Shown: positions 45,431 to 54,355 of the stretch, piece after piece
Layout: every line of letters starts with the position of its first letter
Position numbering within the stretch: the stretch's first letter is position 1
NCBI GenBank assembly: GCA_045106855.1
Contig: JBGCFI010000002.1
Location: forward strand, 191,078-255,077
Length of the DNA: 64,000 nt
Direction of reading: 5' to 3'
DNA from: Granulosicoccus sp045106855
GTDB lineage: Bacteria; Pseudomonadota; Gammaproteobacteria; Granulosicoccales; Granulosicoccaceae
Made by a program: the position numbers and the translations under genes
Notes under the pieces: generated by a model
What the model was told of the DNA's origin: nothing
Database searches by the model: none
The model's input: the letters and a program-made list of their open reading frames with translations, nothing else

Positions 45431-45663
45431 GTAAGTGGGACTCTGGAAGTCTGACTGAGTGTGTCAGTTCAGTTCAATGGTAGCCTGATTAGTTATATTT
45501 CGCAGTCGGTTTATTCGGGGCTAACCGGATCACATTGAAAAAAGTAATCGTCAGTGAGGTAAAAGTAGCTTTCGTTTTAATATTCCAGCAAGAGGGTGGT
45601 ATCGTTTGATTTGATAGATGTCCTCAATCAGATAGTTTCAATAGGTAGCTGAAAAGGCAATTT

Positions 45664-47022
45664 ATGCAGCACTGTGATGTCGCCATTGTAGGATCGGGTA
45701 TTGTTGGCATTGCAACAGCCTACTATCTTAAAACGCTAAATCCGCAGATATCTGTGATTTTGATTGATGCAGGTCCGCCGATGGCGCTGACTTCTGCCCA
45801 ATCGGGTGAAAATTATCGAAACTGGTGGCCACATCCGGTAATGACGGCATTCACCGATCACAGTATCGATTTGATGGAGTCCTTGGCTCGTGAGTCGAAC
45901 GATTCATTCAATATGAATCGGCGCGGTTATGTATTGTCAACCCGCGCTGACGATGTTGATACACTGATGAGTGAGTTGGAACACGGCTATTCGCAGTTGA
46001 GCCACAACGATATCCGTATACATGATACAGCATCAGGTTCCCATTATATAAAACCTGTCAATGCTAACTGGGAGCATGCACCTTCTGGTGTAGATGTATT
46101 AAAAAACCAGGAATTGATCAAAGCGACTTTCCCATCGTACGATCCGGCCATCAAAACGATTGTTCATATAAGGCGTGCCGGTGCCATCAGTGCGCAGCAA
46201 ATGGGGCAGCTAATGCTTTCACGATTCAAGCTGGCCGGTGGTCAGCGTGTGTCCGCTAGTGTTGTTGGCATTGAAGTACCCGGCGACTTTATTGTCAGGA
46301 CTGATCATCCTGATAGAAACATCAGGGCTGAGAAAATAATCAACGCCGCAGGGCCTTTTATAAATGACATAGCCCGTATGCTTGGCACCCAGCTACCTGT
46401 AAGTAATACCTTGCAACAAAAAATTGCTTTTGAGGACACGCTGGGAGCGATACCCAGACAGATGCCATTTTCCATTGACCTTGACGCTCAGGAGATCGAC
46501 TGGGAAGTTGAGGAGCGACAACTGCTAGCGGAAAGTGAGGATCATCGATGGCTGACGGCCGAACTGCCGGGCGCTATTCATTGTCGGCCTGATGGAGGTG
46601 ATAACGGTAATTGGGTAAAGCTGGGCTGGGCATTCAACGACGTTAGCGTCGCCCCTGTGCGGGACCCCGAGTTGATGGAATCATTTCCCGAGATCGTATT
46701 GCATGGTGCTGCGCGGCTTAATCCAGCTCTTAAATCCTACTATGGCAGTTTGCCAAGGGCTATGCATCACTATGGTGGATATTACACGCTGACGGATGAA
46801 AACTGGCCCCTCGTCGGCGCTATGGACACAGTGGGTAGCTATGTGGTCGGAGCCATGTCAGGGTTCGGCACGATGGCCGCCTGTGCGGCAGGAGACCTGT
46901 GTGCCCGGGTGGTGTTGGCTAAAGATATTCCTGATTATGCGCATTCTCTATCTCCTCAACGGTATTCGGATTCAGCACTGATGGCGGAAATAAGAGCTCT
47001 GTCGCAGCGCGGGATATTGTAG
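45664..47022 (+). CDS. FAD-dependent amine/amino-acid oxidoreductase (DAO family)
   Basis: A 452-residue flavoprotein. The FAD-binding motif VAIVGSGIVGIATAYYL lies at residues 6-22, and the C-terminal SGFGTMAACAAGDLCARV is the matching FAD-contact segment. The family (glycine oxidase, D-amino-acid dehydrogenase, sarcosine oxidase) oxidises secondary or primary amines. A ribosome-binding site AAGG precedes the ATG. It is directly upstream of an amino-acid ABC importer and an enolase-family enzyme, so these probably form one uptake-and-catabolism unit. Substrate unknown. Confidence 0.9.
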   Translation: MQHCDVAIVGSGIVGIATAYYLKTLNPQISVILIDAGPPMALTSAQSGENYRNWWPHPVMTAFTDHSIDLMESLARESNDSFNMNRRGYVLSTRADDVDTLMSELEHGYSQLSHNDIRIHDTASGSHYIKPVNANWEHAPSGVDVLKNQELIKATFPSYDPAIKTIVHIRRAGAISAQQMGQLMLSRFKLAGGQRVSASVVGIEVPGDFIVRTDHPDRNIRAEKIINAAGPFINDIARMLGTQLPVSNTLQQKIAFEDTLGAIPRQMPFSIDLDAQEIDWEVEERQLLAESEDHRWLTAELPGAIHCRPDGGDNGNWVKLGWAFNDVSVAPVRDPELMESFPEIVLHGAARLNPALKSYYGSLPRAMHHYGGYYTLTDENWPLVGAMDTVGSYVVGAMSGFGTMAACAAGDLCARVVLAKDIPDYAHSLSPQRYSDSALMAEIRALSQRGIL

Positions 47023-47163
47023 TTTTACAAGTGAACAAAAAATATATACAAAAAAAGTGAAATTGTCGCGGGTCAGGTTTATTTTTGATTTGTATTGACA
47101 GTCGATTCATTTATGATGTCAGAACGTGAAATTGGATAAACAAGAGAAAATAAGAGAGGATAT

Positions 47164-48210
47164 ATGATTCAATTAAAAAAACAGTTGCTTCCCGTTATTG
47201 CCGGATGCTTGGGCGCTTTGTCTTGGTTGCCAACTGCGGTTAACGCTGACAACGGTGACACCCTTAAGACGGTAATGGACCGCGGTAGCTTGTTGTGTTC
47301 CGGGCATAACGGTAGTTTTCCACCGTTTGTTCAAGTCACTGACGATAACAAGTGGAGCGGTTACGATATTGATTATTGTCGTGCGCTGGCTGTTGCTTTA
47401 TTTGGTACCGATGAAAAACTGAAAGTCGTACCTATCAGTTGGGCGCAGCGTTTCCCATCCTTGCAATCGGGTGATATTGATATCGTTATCAAGGCTACGG
47501 GTTGGACTATGGGTCGTGATACCGAGTTGGGAATTCAATTTTCACGTCCTTATTTTGTAGGTGCTACTAATGTCATGATGCCAAAGGAGCTTGGTAGCAC
47601 GTCACCTGAAACTCTTGAGGGTGGTTCCTTGTGTGCTAACGCCGGGACATCAACAGAGCGCCTGGCGGCTAATTTTTTCAAGAGTCGTGGCATAGAAATC
47701 GAAATGATCACGTTTGAAAAGAGTGAAGAAACACGTGAAGCGTACTTTGCCGGTCGATGCGATAGCCTGGTTGGCTGGGGACCGAATCTTGCCGTAACAC
47801 GCCAGAGTGCTCCAAACCCTGACGACCACGCCATGATGGATGTTGCACTGGCACTGGAGCCAGAATCAGCGGCCATGCGCCAGGGTGACGATAACTGGGT
47901 GGACATCGTAAACTGGATGTTTGCAGCTACCTGGATTGCAGAAGCCAACGGAATTTCGTCAGAAAACGTTGATGAACACAAAGCCAACCCGGCAGACAGC
48001 ACTGTTGAAAAACTTTTGGGTGTCACACCTGGTATCGGTGAACGTCTGGGGTTAAACGATGACTGGGCCTATAACGTCATAAAGCAAGTGGGTAACTCTG
48101 CAGAGATTTTCTCACGTAATATCGGTGAAGGTTCTGTCTACAAACTCGATCGTGGCCTAAATGCCTTATGGAGTGAAGGTGGTGTCATTGTTCCAATGAT
48201 ACTTGATTGA
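47164..48210 (+). CDS. Polar amino-acid ABC importer, periplasmic binding protein (AapJ type)
   Basis: A 348-residue family 3 solute-binding protein. The signal peptide ends near residue 28 (AVNAD). The mature protein begins TLKTVMDRGSLLCSGHNG, and continues GYDIDYCRALAVALFG and RFPSLQSGDIDIVIKATGWTM, the pattern of AapJ/BztA proteins for general L-amino acids. Cysteines in LLCSG, YCRAL, SLCAN and GRCDS suggest disulfides. A strong ribosome-binding site AGAGGAT precedes the ATG. It is followed by two permeases and the ATPase. Confidence 0.93.
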   Translation: MIQLKKQLLPVIAGCLGALSWLPTAVNADNGDTLKTVMDRGSLLCSGHNGSFPPFVQVTDDNKWSGYDIDYCRALAVALFGTDEKLKVVPISWAQRFPSLQSGDIDIVIKATGWTMGRDTELGIQFSRPYFVGATNVMMPKELGSTSPETLEGGSLCANAGTSTERLAANFFKSRGIEIEMITFEKSEETREAYFAGRCDSLVGWGPNLAVTRQSAPNPDDHAMMDVALALEPESAAMRQGDDNWVDIVNWMFAATWIAEANGISSENVDEHKANPADSTVEKLLGVTPGIGERLGLNDDWAYNVIKQVGNSAEIFSRNIGEGSVYKLDRGLNALWSEGGVIVPMILD

Positions 48211-48357
48211 ATCTCACGCGTTAGTTCAATCAGTTCAACTGCGTTGACGACAGATATCGTCCAGCGTATTGATTCCTGTCCGGTTGTACTCTGCAATAAA
48301 ATTCTGGAAAAGCAGGCAGCCGGACAGTCCCTTCCCACAATCAACGTAAGCTCATTC

Positions 48358-49515
48358 ATGGGAAGTTTTCTCAGAAACCGAAAGTTCAGAGAGATTGTCT
48401 TACAGGCCGTTATCCTATCGGTAGTTGCAGCCTTGCTGGTTGCAATGGTGATGAATACCCGTGCCTCACTGGAAGCTCAGAGCCTAACCACAGGGTTCGG
48501 TTTCCTTGAGCGATCAACCGGGTGGGATTTTTCTTTTTCGGTTTTACCATTCTCCATCAGTGATACTTACCGGAAGACCATGTTGATTGGTTTCCTGAAT
48601 ACCTTGCTGCTTGGGTTCCTCGGGATTTTCTTTGCAACCTTCATCGGTATTATCATCGGTTTGATAAGGACGTCGAAAAACAAGCTCTTCTCGTCTTTAG
48701 GTACTGTATACGTCGAGATATTCCGAAATGTCCCTCTAATATTACAAGGGATATTCTGGTATTCGATCGTGTCCCATTTGCCGAGGCCTCGATCGGCTAT
48801 TTCGGTCGGCGACGCATTTTTCCTGTCGGGTAGAGGATTTTATTTTCCTGTGCTCAATATAGCGATGTGGTCTGTTTTGGCAATGATATTGTTGTTGCTT
48901 GCTTGGCTTGTTTTTCTACCTTGGTTGCGTAACAGAGTAGAGCGACCCTCCCGATATCACCAGATAAAACGCATTGGCTGGTTAGTACTGCCCGTCATAT
49001 TGGTAGGCATAGCCTTTCTGGCACGAGTTCCTGATACTCCTCTGGTTAATTTGCCTGCGTTAAAGGGACTCAATTTCAAAGGTGGTATGCGTGTACCGCC
49101 CGAATTGTCGGCACTGGTTATAGCAATCGCGCTTTATGGAGGCGCCTACATCGGTGAAGTTGTGCGAGCTGGTTTGATGTCCGTGCCACGCGGTCAAATT
49201 GAAGCTGGTCTAGTCAATGGACTGAGGAATCATCATATTTTCTCGCGTATTCGTTTGCCCCTGGCTATCAGAGCGGTGTTGCCCTCGCTAACCAATCAGT
49301 ATGTACAACTTATGAAGGCTACTACCATAGGAATTGTGGTTGGATTTTCAGATTTCTTCATGATCATTTCAACGTCAATCAATCAAAGTGGCCAGACCCT
49401 TGAGTTGTTGGCAATCCTGATGGGGGGATTTTTGCTAATCAATTTATCGATAGCTTTTGTGATGAATACCATCAATCAGAAAATAGCTATCAAAGGTTAT
49501 GAGGTGAAAAGCTGA
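48358..49515 (+). CDS. Polar amino-acid ABC importer, permease (AapQ type)
   Basis: A permease of about 385 residues from ATG 48358 (MGSFLRNRKF). An in-frame TTG at 48244 would add 38 residues that do not resemble the family, so the shorter form is preferred, although its ribosome-binding site is weak. It shows SLTTGFGFLERSTGWDFSF, the long periplasmic part typical of AapQ/BztB, and the permease loop GLRNHHIFSRIRLPLAIRAVLP. It pairs with the next permease. Confidence 0.9.
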   Translation: MGSFLRNRKFREIVLQAVILSVVAALLVAMVMNTRASLEAQSLTTGFGFLERSTGWDFSFSVLPFSISDTYRKTMLIGFLNTLLLGFLGIFFATFIGIIIGLIRTSKNKLFSSLGTVYVEIFRNVPLILQGIFWYSIVSHLPRPRSAISVGDAFFLSGRGFYFPVLNIAMWSVLAMILLLLAWLVFLPWLRNRVERPSRYHQIKRIGWLVLPVILVGIAFLARVPDTPLVNLPALKGLNFKGGMRVPPELSALVIAIALYGGAYIGEVVRAGLMSVPRGQIEAGLVNGLRNHHIFSRIRLPLAIRAVLPSLTNQYVQLMKATTIGIVVGFSDFFMIISTSINQSGQTLELLAILMGGFLLINLSIAFVMNTINQKIAIKGYEVKS

Positions 49516-49519
49516 TCTC

Positions 49520-50599
49520 ATGGCTGCAACTAGATACCAGGCACCACCCGAGATTCCGTTTTCTACCCGATTTACGAAAAATTATTTTGCCAGTCCACTG
49601 GATGGTGTCATATCAATATTTTGTGTCATCTTTTTTGCCTTTCTCATAATCAGTTTCATTGATTGGGCATTTTTATCAAGTATCTGGTCGGCTGAAGATG
49701 AATCTCTGTGTCGGGATGCGAACGGTGCCTGCTGGTCAGTCATAGACGCACGTCATCGGATAATCTTTTTCGGATTGTTCCCCTACGAAGAACACTGGCG
49801 CTCGACAGTAGCCTGCGTCGTGATGATCGCGACAATGGTGGCGTCCTGTGTCCCCTGGTTCTGGAGCGCTATAAGGCTCAGTTTGTTATGGGTGTTGGGA
49901 TTTGGAGCATTTTACATACTGATGCATGGTGGTGTATTTGGGTTAAGTGTTATCACACCTGAACGATGGGGGGGGCTGGCTCTTACAATATTCATATTTG
50001 CGGCAGTATCGATCATCGGTATGCCGTTATCGATCGTATTGGCCTTGGGTAGGCGTTCAAAGTTGCCAGTCATCGCAACGCTTTTCGGTTTGTTTATCGA
50101 TTTTTTTCGATCATTGCCATTGCTAACCATTCTTTTTACCGCTGCGGTCATAACCCCTTTTCTGTTACCCGGGTGGTTGCTCGGTGACAAGCTATACCGG
50201 GTCATAGCTGGCTTTGCAATCTTTTTCGCCTGCTATCAGGCAGAGAATATACGCGCCGGTTTACAGGCTATACCACCGGGACAGGACGAAGCTGGATTGA
50301 CATTAGGCTTGAACTATTGGCAAAGAGTGGGCCGCATTCAATTGCCTCAGGCGTTTCGTAATTCGTTACCAGCGATTGTCAATCAGTTTGTAATAACGTT
50401 CAAGGAAACGTCGATTGTTACCATTGTAGGCTTCTTCGAAATACTGGCCTCAGGTGCAGCGGCCTATGGCACCGGTAAATGGACTGTCCATTACATTGAA
50501 GTCTATGTGTTTATCGGGGCAATATATTTTGTATTTGTATTTTCACTATCCCGTTATGGGGCTTATCTGGAAAAGAAACTGCGAGTAGGACATGGCTGA
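49520..50599 (+). CDS. Polar amino-acid ABC importer, permease (AapM type)
   Basis: A 359-residue permease with membrane segments at about 28-50, 90-115 and a C-terminal five-segment core. The cytoplasmic coupling loop is GLNYWQRVGRIQLPQAFRNSLP. It follows AapQ by 4 bp and overlaps the ATPase start by 8 bp. With AapQ it forms the heterodimeric channel. AapM homologues are typically about 380-435 residues. Confidence 0.92.
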   Translation: MAATRYQAPPEIPFSTRFTKNYFASPLDGVISIFCVIFFAFLIISFIDWAFLSSIWSAEDESLCRDANGACWSVIDARHRIIFFGLFPYEEHWRSTVACVVMIATMVASCVPWFWSAIRLSLLWVLGFGAFYILMHGGVFGLSVITPERWGGLALTIFIFAAVSIIGMPLSIVLALGRRSKLPVIATLFGLFIDFFRSLPLLTILFTAAVITPFLLPGWLLGDKLYRVIAGFAIFFACYQAENIRAGLQAIPPGQDEAGLTLGLNYWQRVGRIQLPQAFRNSLPAIVNQFVITFKETSIVTIVGFFEILASGAAAYGTGKWTVHYIEVYVFIGAIYFVFVFSLSRYGAYLEKKLRVGHG

Positions 50600-51350
50600 A
50601 AATACCTATCTGAGCACACCAGCAGTTTCGATGACGAAAGTTAATAAGTGGTTTGATGCTTTTCATGTACTGAAGGATATAGACCTGAGCGTAGCGGACG
50701 GTGAGAAGGTCGTTATCTGCGGTCCCTCTGGCTCTGGTAAATCAACGTTGATTCGATGTATTTGTAAACTGGAAGATCATCAGCGTGGTGATATCAACGT
50801 GCTGGGTACAGAACTCAACAATGATATCGCCAATATTGATGAAATCAGACGGGAGGTGGGCATGGTGTTTCAGCAATTTAACCTGTTTCCGCATATGACG
50901 GTTATGGAGAACTGCACACTAGCACTCACGCTGGTACGCAAGAAGTCCCGCAAGAAGGCTGAAGAAATAGCGATGAGATTTTTAGAAAAAGTTCGAATAC
51001 CGGAACAATCATCAAAATATCCGGGAGAGCTTTCTGGTGGACAGCAACAACGGGTGGCAATCGCGCGCTCACTGTGTATGAATCCCAAAATCATGTTGTT
51101 TGATGAGCCGACATCTGCACTCGACCCGGAAATGATTTCGGAAGTTCTAGACGTTATGGTTTCTTTGGCGGAAGAAGGCATGACCATGATTTGCGTAACC
51201 CATGAAATGGGCTTCGCCCGACGTGTAGCAGACCGGGTGATCTTTATGGATGAAGGGGAGATCGTCGAACAAAACCAACCTGATGACTTCTTTAACAACC
51301 CGAGTAATGAGCGAACCAGACTTTTCTTGAGTCAGATCCTTCAGCACTAG
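50592..51350 (+). CDS. Polar amino-acid ABC importer, ATP-binding protein (AapP type)
   Basis: A 252-residue ATPase with Walker A GPSGSGKST near residue 46, LSGGQQQRVAIARSL near 145, Walker B IMLFDEPTSALDP and the switch His in CVTHEMGFARR. The closest known relatives are AapP/GlnQ, which power polar amino-acid import. The start overlaps the AapM-type gene. The enolase-family gene begins 8 bp after its stop. Confidence 0.95.
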   Translation: MAENTYLSTPAVSMTKVNKWFDAFHVLKDIDLSVADGEKVVICGPSGSGKSTLIRCICKLEDHQRGDINVLGTELNNDIANIDEIRREVGMVFQQFNLFPHMTVMENCTLALTLVRKKSRKKAEEIAMRFLEKVRIPEQSSKYPGELSGGQQQRVAIARSLCMNPKIMLFDEPTSALDPEMISEVLDVMVSLAEEGMTMICVTHEMGFARRVADRVIFMDEGEIVEQNQPDDFFNNPSNERTRLFLSQILQH

Positions 51351-51358
51351 ACTTATAT

Positions 51359-52513
51359 ATGTCCACGATTCGATCGTTTTCGCTCTACACGCATTGTAAT
51401 GACCTGGGAGGTAAGGTTTGGAACCCGGCCATAAGGTGGACAAAGAAATATGCAGTGTTTGTCGTTTTGGAAAGCGATCAAGGGGTACAGGGCTTAGGTG
51501 AATGCTGGTGCTTTGATGCCGCTCCTGACTCGCTTATAGCTTATTTGCGCACTGAGGTCGCACCACATATTCTGGGTTGTGCATTGGTGGATTATCCTGC
51601 CTTGTATAAAAACCTGGTCACGTCTGCAACGCTCAGTGCTCGTCATGGCATGTTGGCTTCAGCGCTGTCAGGGGTGGATGTTGCGATCTGGGATATGCAA
51701 AGCCGAATCGCGGAGAGACCATTGTGGTCGTTTCTGGAATCTAGTGTTGGGGAGGGTAACCACTCGAGTAAGGGGCAAGTTCAGCTCTACGGCAGTGGTG
51801 GTCTTTACGGGCAGGATAAATCTATTGACGACCTGACGAGTGAGATGCGCAAGATGCATCAGTCCGGATTCGCCATTGTCAAAATGAAAGTGGGAGCGTT
51901 AGAGCTTGCTGACGATATTGAACGTGTATCGGCTGTACTTGATAGCCTCGGTGATTCTTGCAAGTTGATTGTAGACGGAGTATACAGTTACTCAGCTGAG
52001 GAAGCTTGGCGCCTCTACAGTGCATTACCCGATTCTAGAATTGAGGCGTTCCAATCCCCGGTAAGAGCAAGTGACATTGCAGGTATGCAGACACTCTGTC
52101 AGTCCGGGGTGCCGGTTATGGGAACAGAAGCGGAATACCGTGAAGAGATCCATCAGTTGCTTATTGAACGAGGGGCAATCAAGTTCTTACAAACCGCGCC
52201 AGTAGCATGTGGTGGTTTTACGAGACTGAACGAGATTGTTGCTACGCTTGGTTCATCTAACCATCAACGAATCAAACTTTCCCTGGAGGTTTCTTCTACC
52301 GCTGTGGCTCTTGCTGCAGCTTGTCACTTTGCTGCGTCAAACCTTACTGTGGTACACACTGAATATCATCATGTTCATCAGGTGTTTATAGATGAATTTA
52401 ACCCGCAGGCTGTACCTGGTCGAAGAGGTTGGTTTCAGTTATCCGATTCCCCAGGACTTGGCATTACGCTTCCGATGTCATCAGTAAAAAAAGAACTTGA
52501 ACTATTTGCCTGA
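51359..52513 (+). CDS. Enolase-superfamily (mandelate racemase/muconate-lactonizing-like) enzyme with atypical active site
   Basis: A 384-residue protein with the capping domain (about 1-130) and TIM barrel. The KxK pair is present (Lys175 and Lys177 in VKMKVG). Metal-ligand candidates are Asp206 (DGV instead of the common DxN), Glu229 (IEAFQSP instead of IEEP) and Glu257 (GTEAE). Where many members have Asp after a QxD motif and a catalytic His later, it has LQTAPV (278) and LSLEVS (310). Its reaction is unclear: racemisation, dehydration or lactonisation. It lies 8 bp downstream of the ABC ATPase gene, so it probably acts on the imported compound. Confidence 0.82.
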   Translation: MSTIRSFSLYTHCNDLGGKVWNPAIRWTKKYAVFVVLESDQGVQGLGECWCFDAAPDSLIAYLRTEVAPHILGCALVDYPALYKNLVTSATLSARHGMLASALSGVDVAIWDMQSRIAERPLWSFLESSVGEGNHSSKGQVQLYGSGGLYGQDKSIDDLTSEMRKMHQSGFAIVKMKVGALELADDIERVSAVLDSLGDSCKLIVDGVYSYSAEEAWRLYSALPDSRIEAFQSPVRASDIAGMQTLCQSGVPVMGTEAEYREEIHQLLIERGAIKFLQTAPVACGGFTRLNEIVATLGSSNHQRIKLSLEVSSTAVALAAACHFAASNLTVVHTEYHHVHQVFIDEFNPQAVPGRRGWFQLSDSPGLGITLPMSSVKKELELFA

Positions 52514-52532
52514 CAGCTTTTTCCAGTTACTT

Positions 52533-54080
52533 TCACGTGTCCGATTTTTTGTTATGAGCATAGGTAAGGTAACCACGTCGTTCAATACCTGGAAACGCAT
52601 CGCCACGGCGTACATAGTTTGTATTCTGCTTCAGCGGTCTTGGGACAAAGTCCCATAGTTCTTCCCGACCTTGACTCAGGGCGGCATCTACCAGTTTTCG
52701 TTCTGTTTGAGAGCGTATGACATCGTTAAGAAGACTATCCAGTAGCCACGTTTCTTCGGCCATTTGGATTAGACGGGCTTCGTCGAAGTGATCGGTGCCG
52801 GCAAGGTTGTTGAGTTCCAAAGGATCATTTGACAGATCGAATAATTGAGTAGGGTAGGCTCGAGACAGTGTAAGTTTCATATTTCCATCACGTATGCATA
52901 CACGTGGTGCGGACGTGCCGCCGTCGATATGCTCCGCAAAAACTGGACCCACCAATGGCTCACCCCGCAATGCTGGCAGTATGCTTTTACCATCTATTGA
53001 TGTGCAGATCTCTTTATCACTGATACCAGCAATATCCAATAGGGTTGGAAAGATATCCAGCAATGATACCGGGGAGGTGGATCTGTTTGCCTGATAATCC
53101 GGGTGTGCGATGATCATGGGGACTTGAATCGCTGGATTAAACAAGGTTTTTTTGAACCACATTCCTCTTTCGCCGATCATGTCGCCATGATCTGATGAAA
53201 ATATCACGACCGTATTGCTAGAGAACCCGCTGTCATCAAGCGCTTGCATCAGACGACCAAAGAGATCATCTATGTGGGAAATCATACCGTAGTAGCCGCG
53301 ACGGGCATTACGATAGTCCTGATCAGACAGATGGCATTTATCCTGTCCGTAGTGATAATAGAGCGATTTGCTGTGAGCGTCTCTTTTCTCAACGGGGATA
53401 AACGGTACGCGTGGCGCGTCAATGCCATCATCTGTATACCTATCCCAATATTCTTGAGTGGTCACATAGGGATCATGTGGTTGAGTTAATGATACCGTCA
53501 TCATAAAGGGGCGGGTATCATCTGTACGGGCACGAGTGTAGAGTTCACGCGTAGCATGATGAATGACATCTTCGTCGTAATCTATTTGCATGGAACGCGC
53601 AATCGGTCCTGCATCCCGCACGGTATCGATCGTTGAGACACCAAACGTGTAGCCCCGTTCCTCGTCCTTGTTAAAATCGCGAAAATCCGGTGTAGGTGTC
53701 CATGACATATCAGCCGGGTAGATTTCCGTGGTCAAGCGCTCTTCAAATCCATGGTATTGATCGGGTCCGACAAAATGCATTTTTCCAGAAATACAAGTGT
53801 AGTAACCCGCTCGGCGTAAATAGTGAGCAAACGTTGGTATAGCTGCGGGTAATTCTGCACCATTGTCAAAAGCGCCTATCCGGGAAGGCAAGCGTCCAGC
53901 CATCATGCCAAACCGTGAAGGTGCGCAAAGTGGGTACGGGCAATACGCATTGTCGAAAACCGTGCCATGCTGCGCAAGTTTGTCGATGTTAGGTGTCTGG
54001 CAAACTGTACCACCATAGGCATTTAAAACGAATGATGATAGCTGGTCAACCATGAACAAGATGATATTGGGTTGTTGCAT
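52533..54080 (-). CDS. betC: Choline-sulfatase
   Basis: A 515-residue type I sulfatase. The formylglycine motif CAPSR has its Cys at residue 52, in YPLCAPSRFGMMAG. The stretches PTFAHYLRRAGYYTCISGKMHFVG and YPADMSWTPTPDF, and the C-terminal choline-sulfatase domain ending near RRGDAFPGIERRGYLTYA, match BetC specifically. It hydrolyses choline-O-sulfate to choline and sulfate; choline then feeds glycine betaine synthesis or catabolism to sarcosine, which links to soxBDAG in this window. No signal peptide, so cytoplasmic. Ribosome-binding site AGGGGA. No betI, betA or transporter is next to it. Confidence 0.92.
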   Translation of the reverse strand: MQQPNIILFMVDQLSSFVLNAYGGTVCQTPNIDKLAQHGTVFDNAYCPYPLCAPSRFGMMAGRLPSRIGAFDNGAELPAAIPTFAHYLRRAGYYTCISGKMHFVGPDQYHGFEERLTTEIYPADMSWTPTPDFRDFNKDEERGYTFGVSTIDTVRDAGPIARSMQIDYDEDVIHHATRELYTRARTDDTRPFMMTVSLTQPHDPYVTTQEYWDRYTDDGIDAPRVPFIPVEKRDAHSKSLYYHYGQDKCHLSDQDYRNARRGYYGMISHIDDLFGRLMQALDDSGFSSNTVVIFSSDHGDMIGERGMWFKKTLFNPAIQVPMIIAHPDYQANRSTSPVSLLDIFPTLLDIAGISDKEICTSIDGKSILPALRGEPLVGPVFAEHIDGGTSAPRVCIRDGNMKLTLSRAYPTQLFDLSNDPLELNNLAGTDHFDEARLIQMAEETWLLDSLLNDVIRSQTERKLVDAALSQGREELWDFVPRPLKQNTNYVRRGDAFPGIERRGYLTYAHNKKSDT

Positions 54081-54355
54081 ATTTCCCCTTTAGTGAATGT
54101 GTCTTGCGATAGTTGGCATCTATGTGAGTGCTAGTAAAGAAGTGCCATGGCAATACCGATAATATCAATAAACAATATAATACTGATTCTGCATAGAAGA
54201 AAATTGGTGCGATGGGTATTCACTGCGAATATTGGCAGAAGCTTGATGAAAAACGGGCAGCGGGCAAGCGATAAATACCTGGTCGATCGTAGCTGTTAAG
54301 GCGGAAATAAACTGGAGAATCATTGTAATCAATATAGCGTTTTAACTATACTCCA

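Noticed and set aside
47095..47117. TTGACA and TATGAT upstream of the amino-acid binding-protein gene
   Set aside because: The two boxes are only 11 bp apart, too close for a normal sigma-70 promoter.
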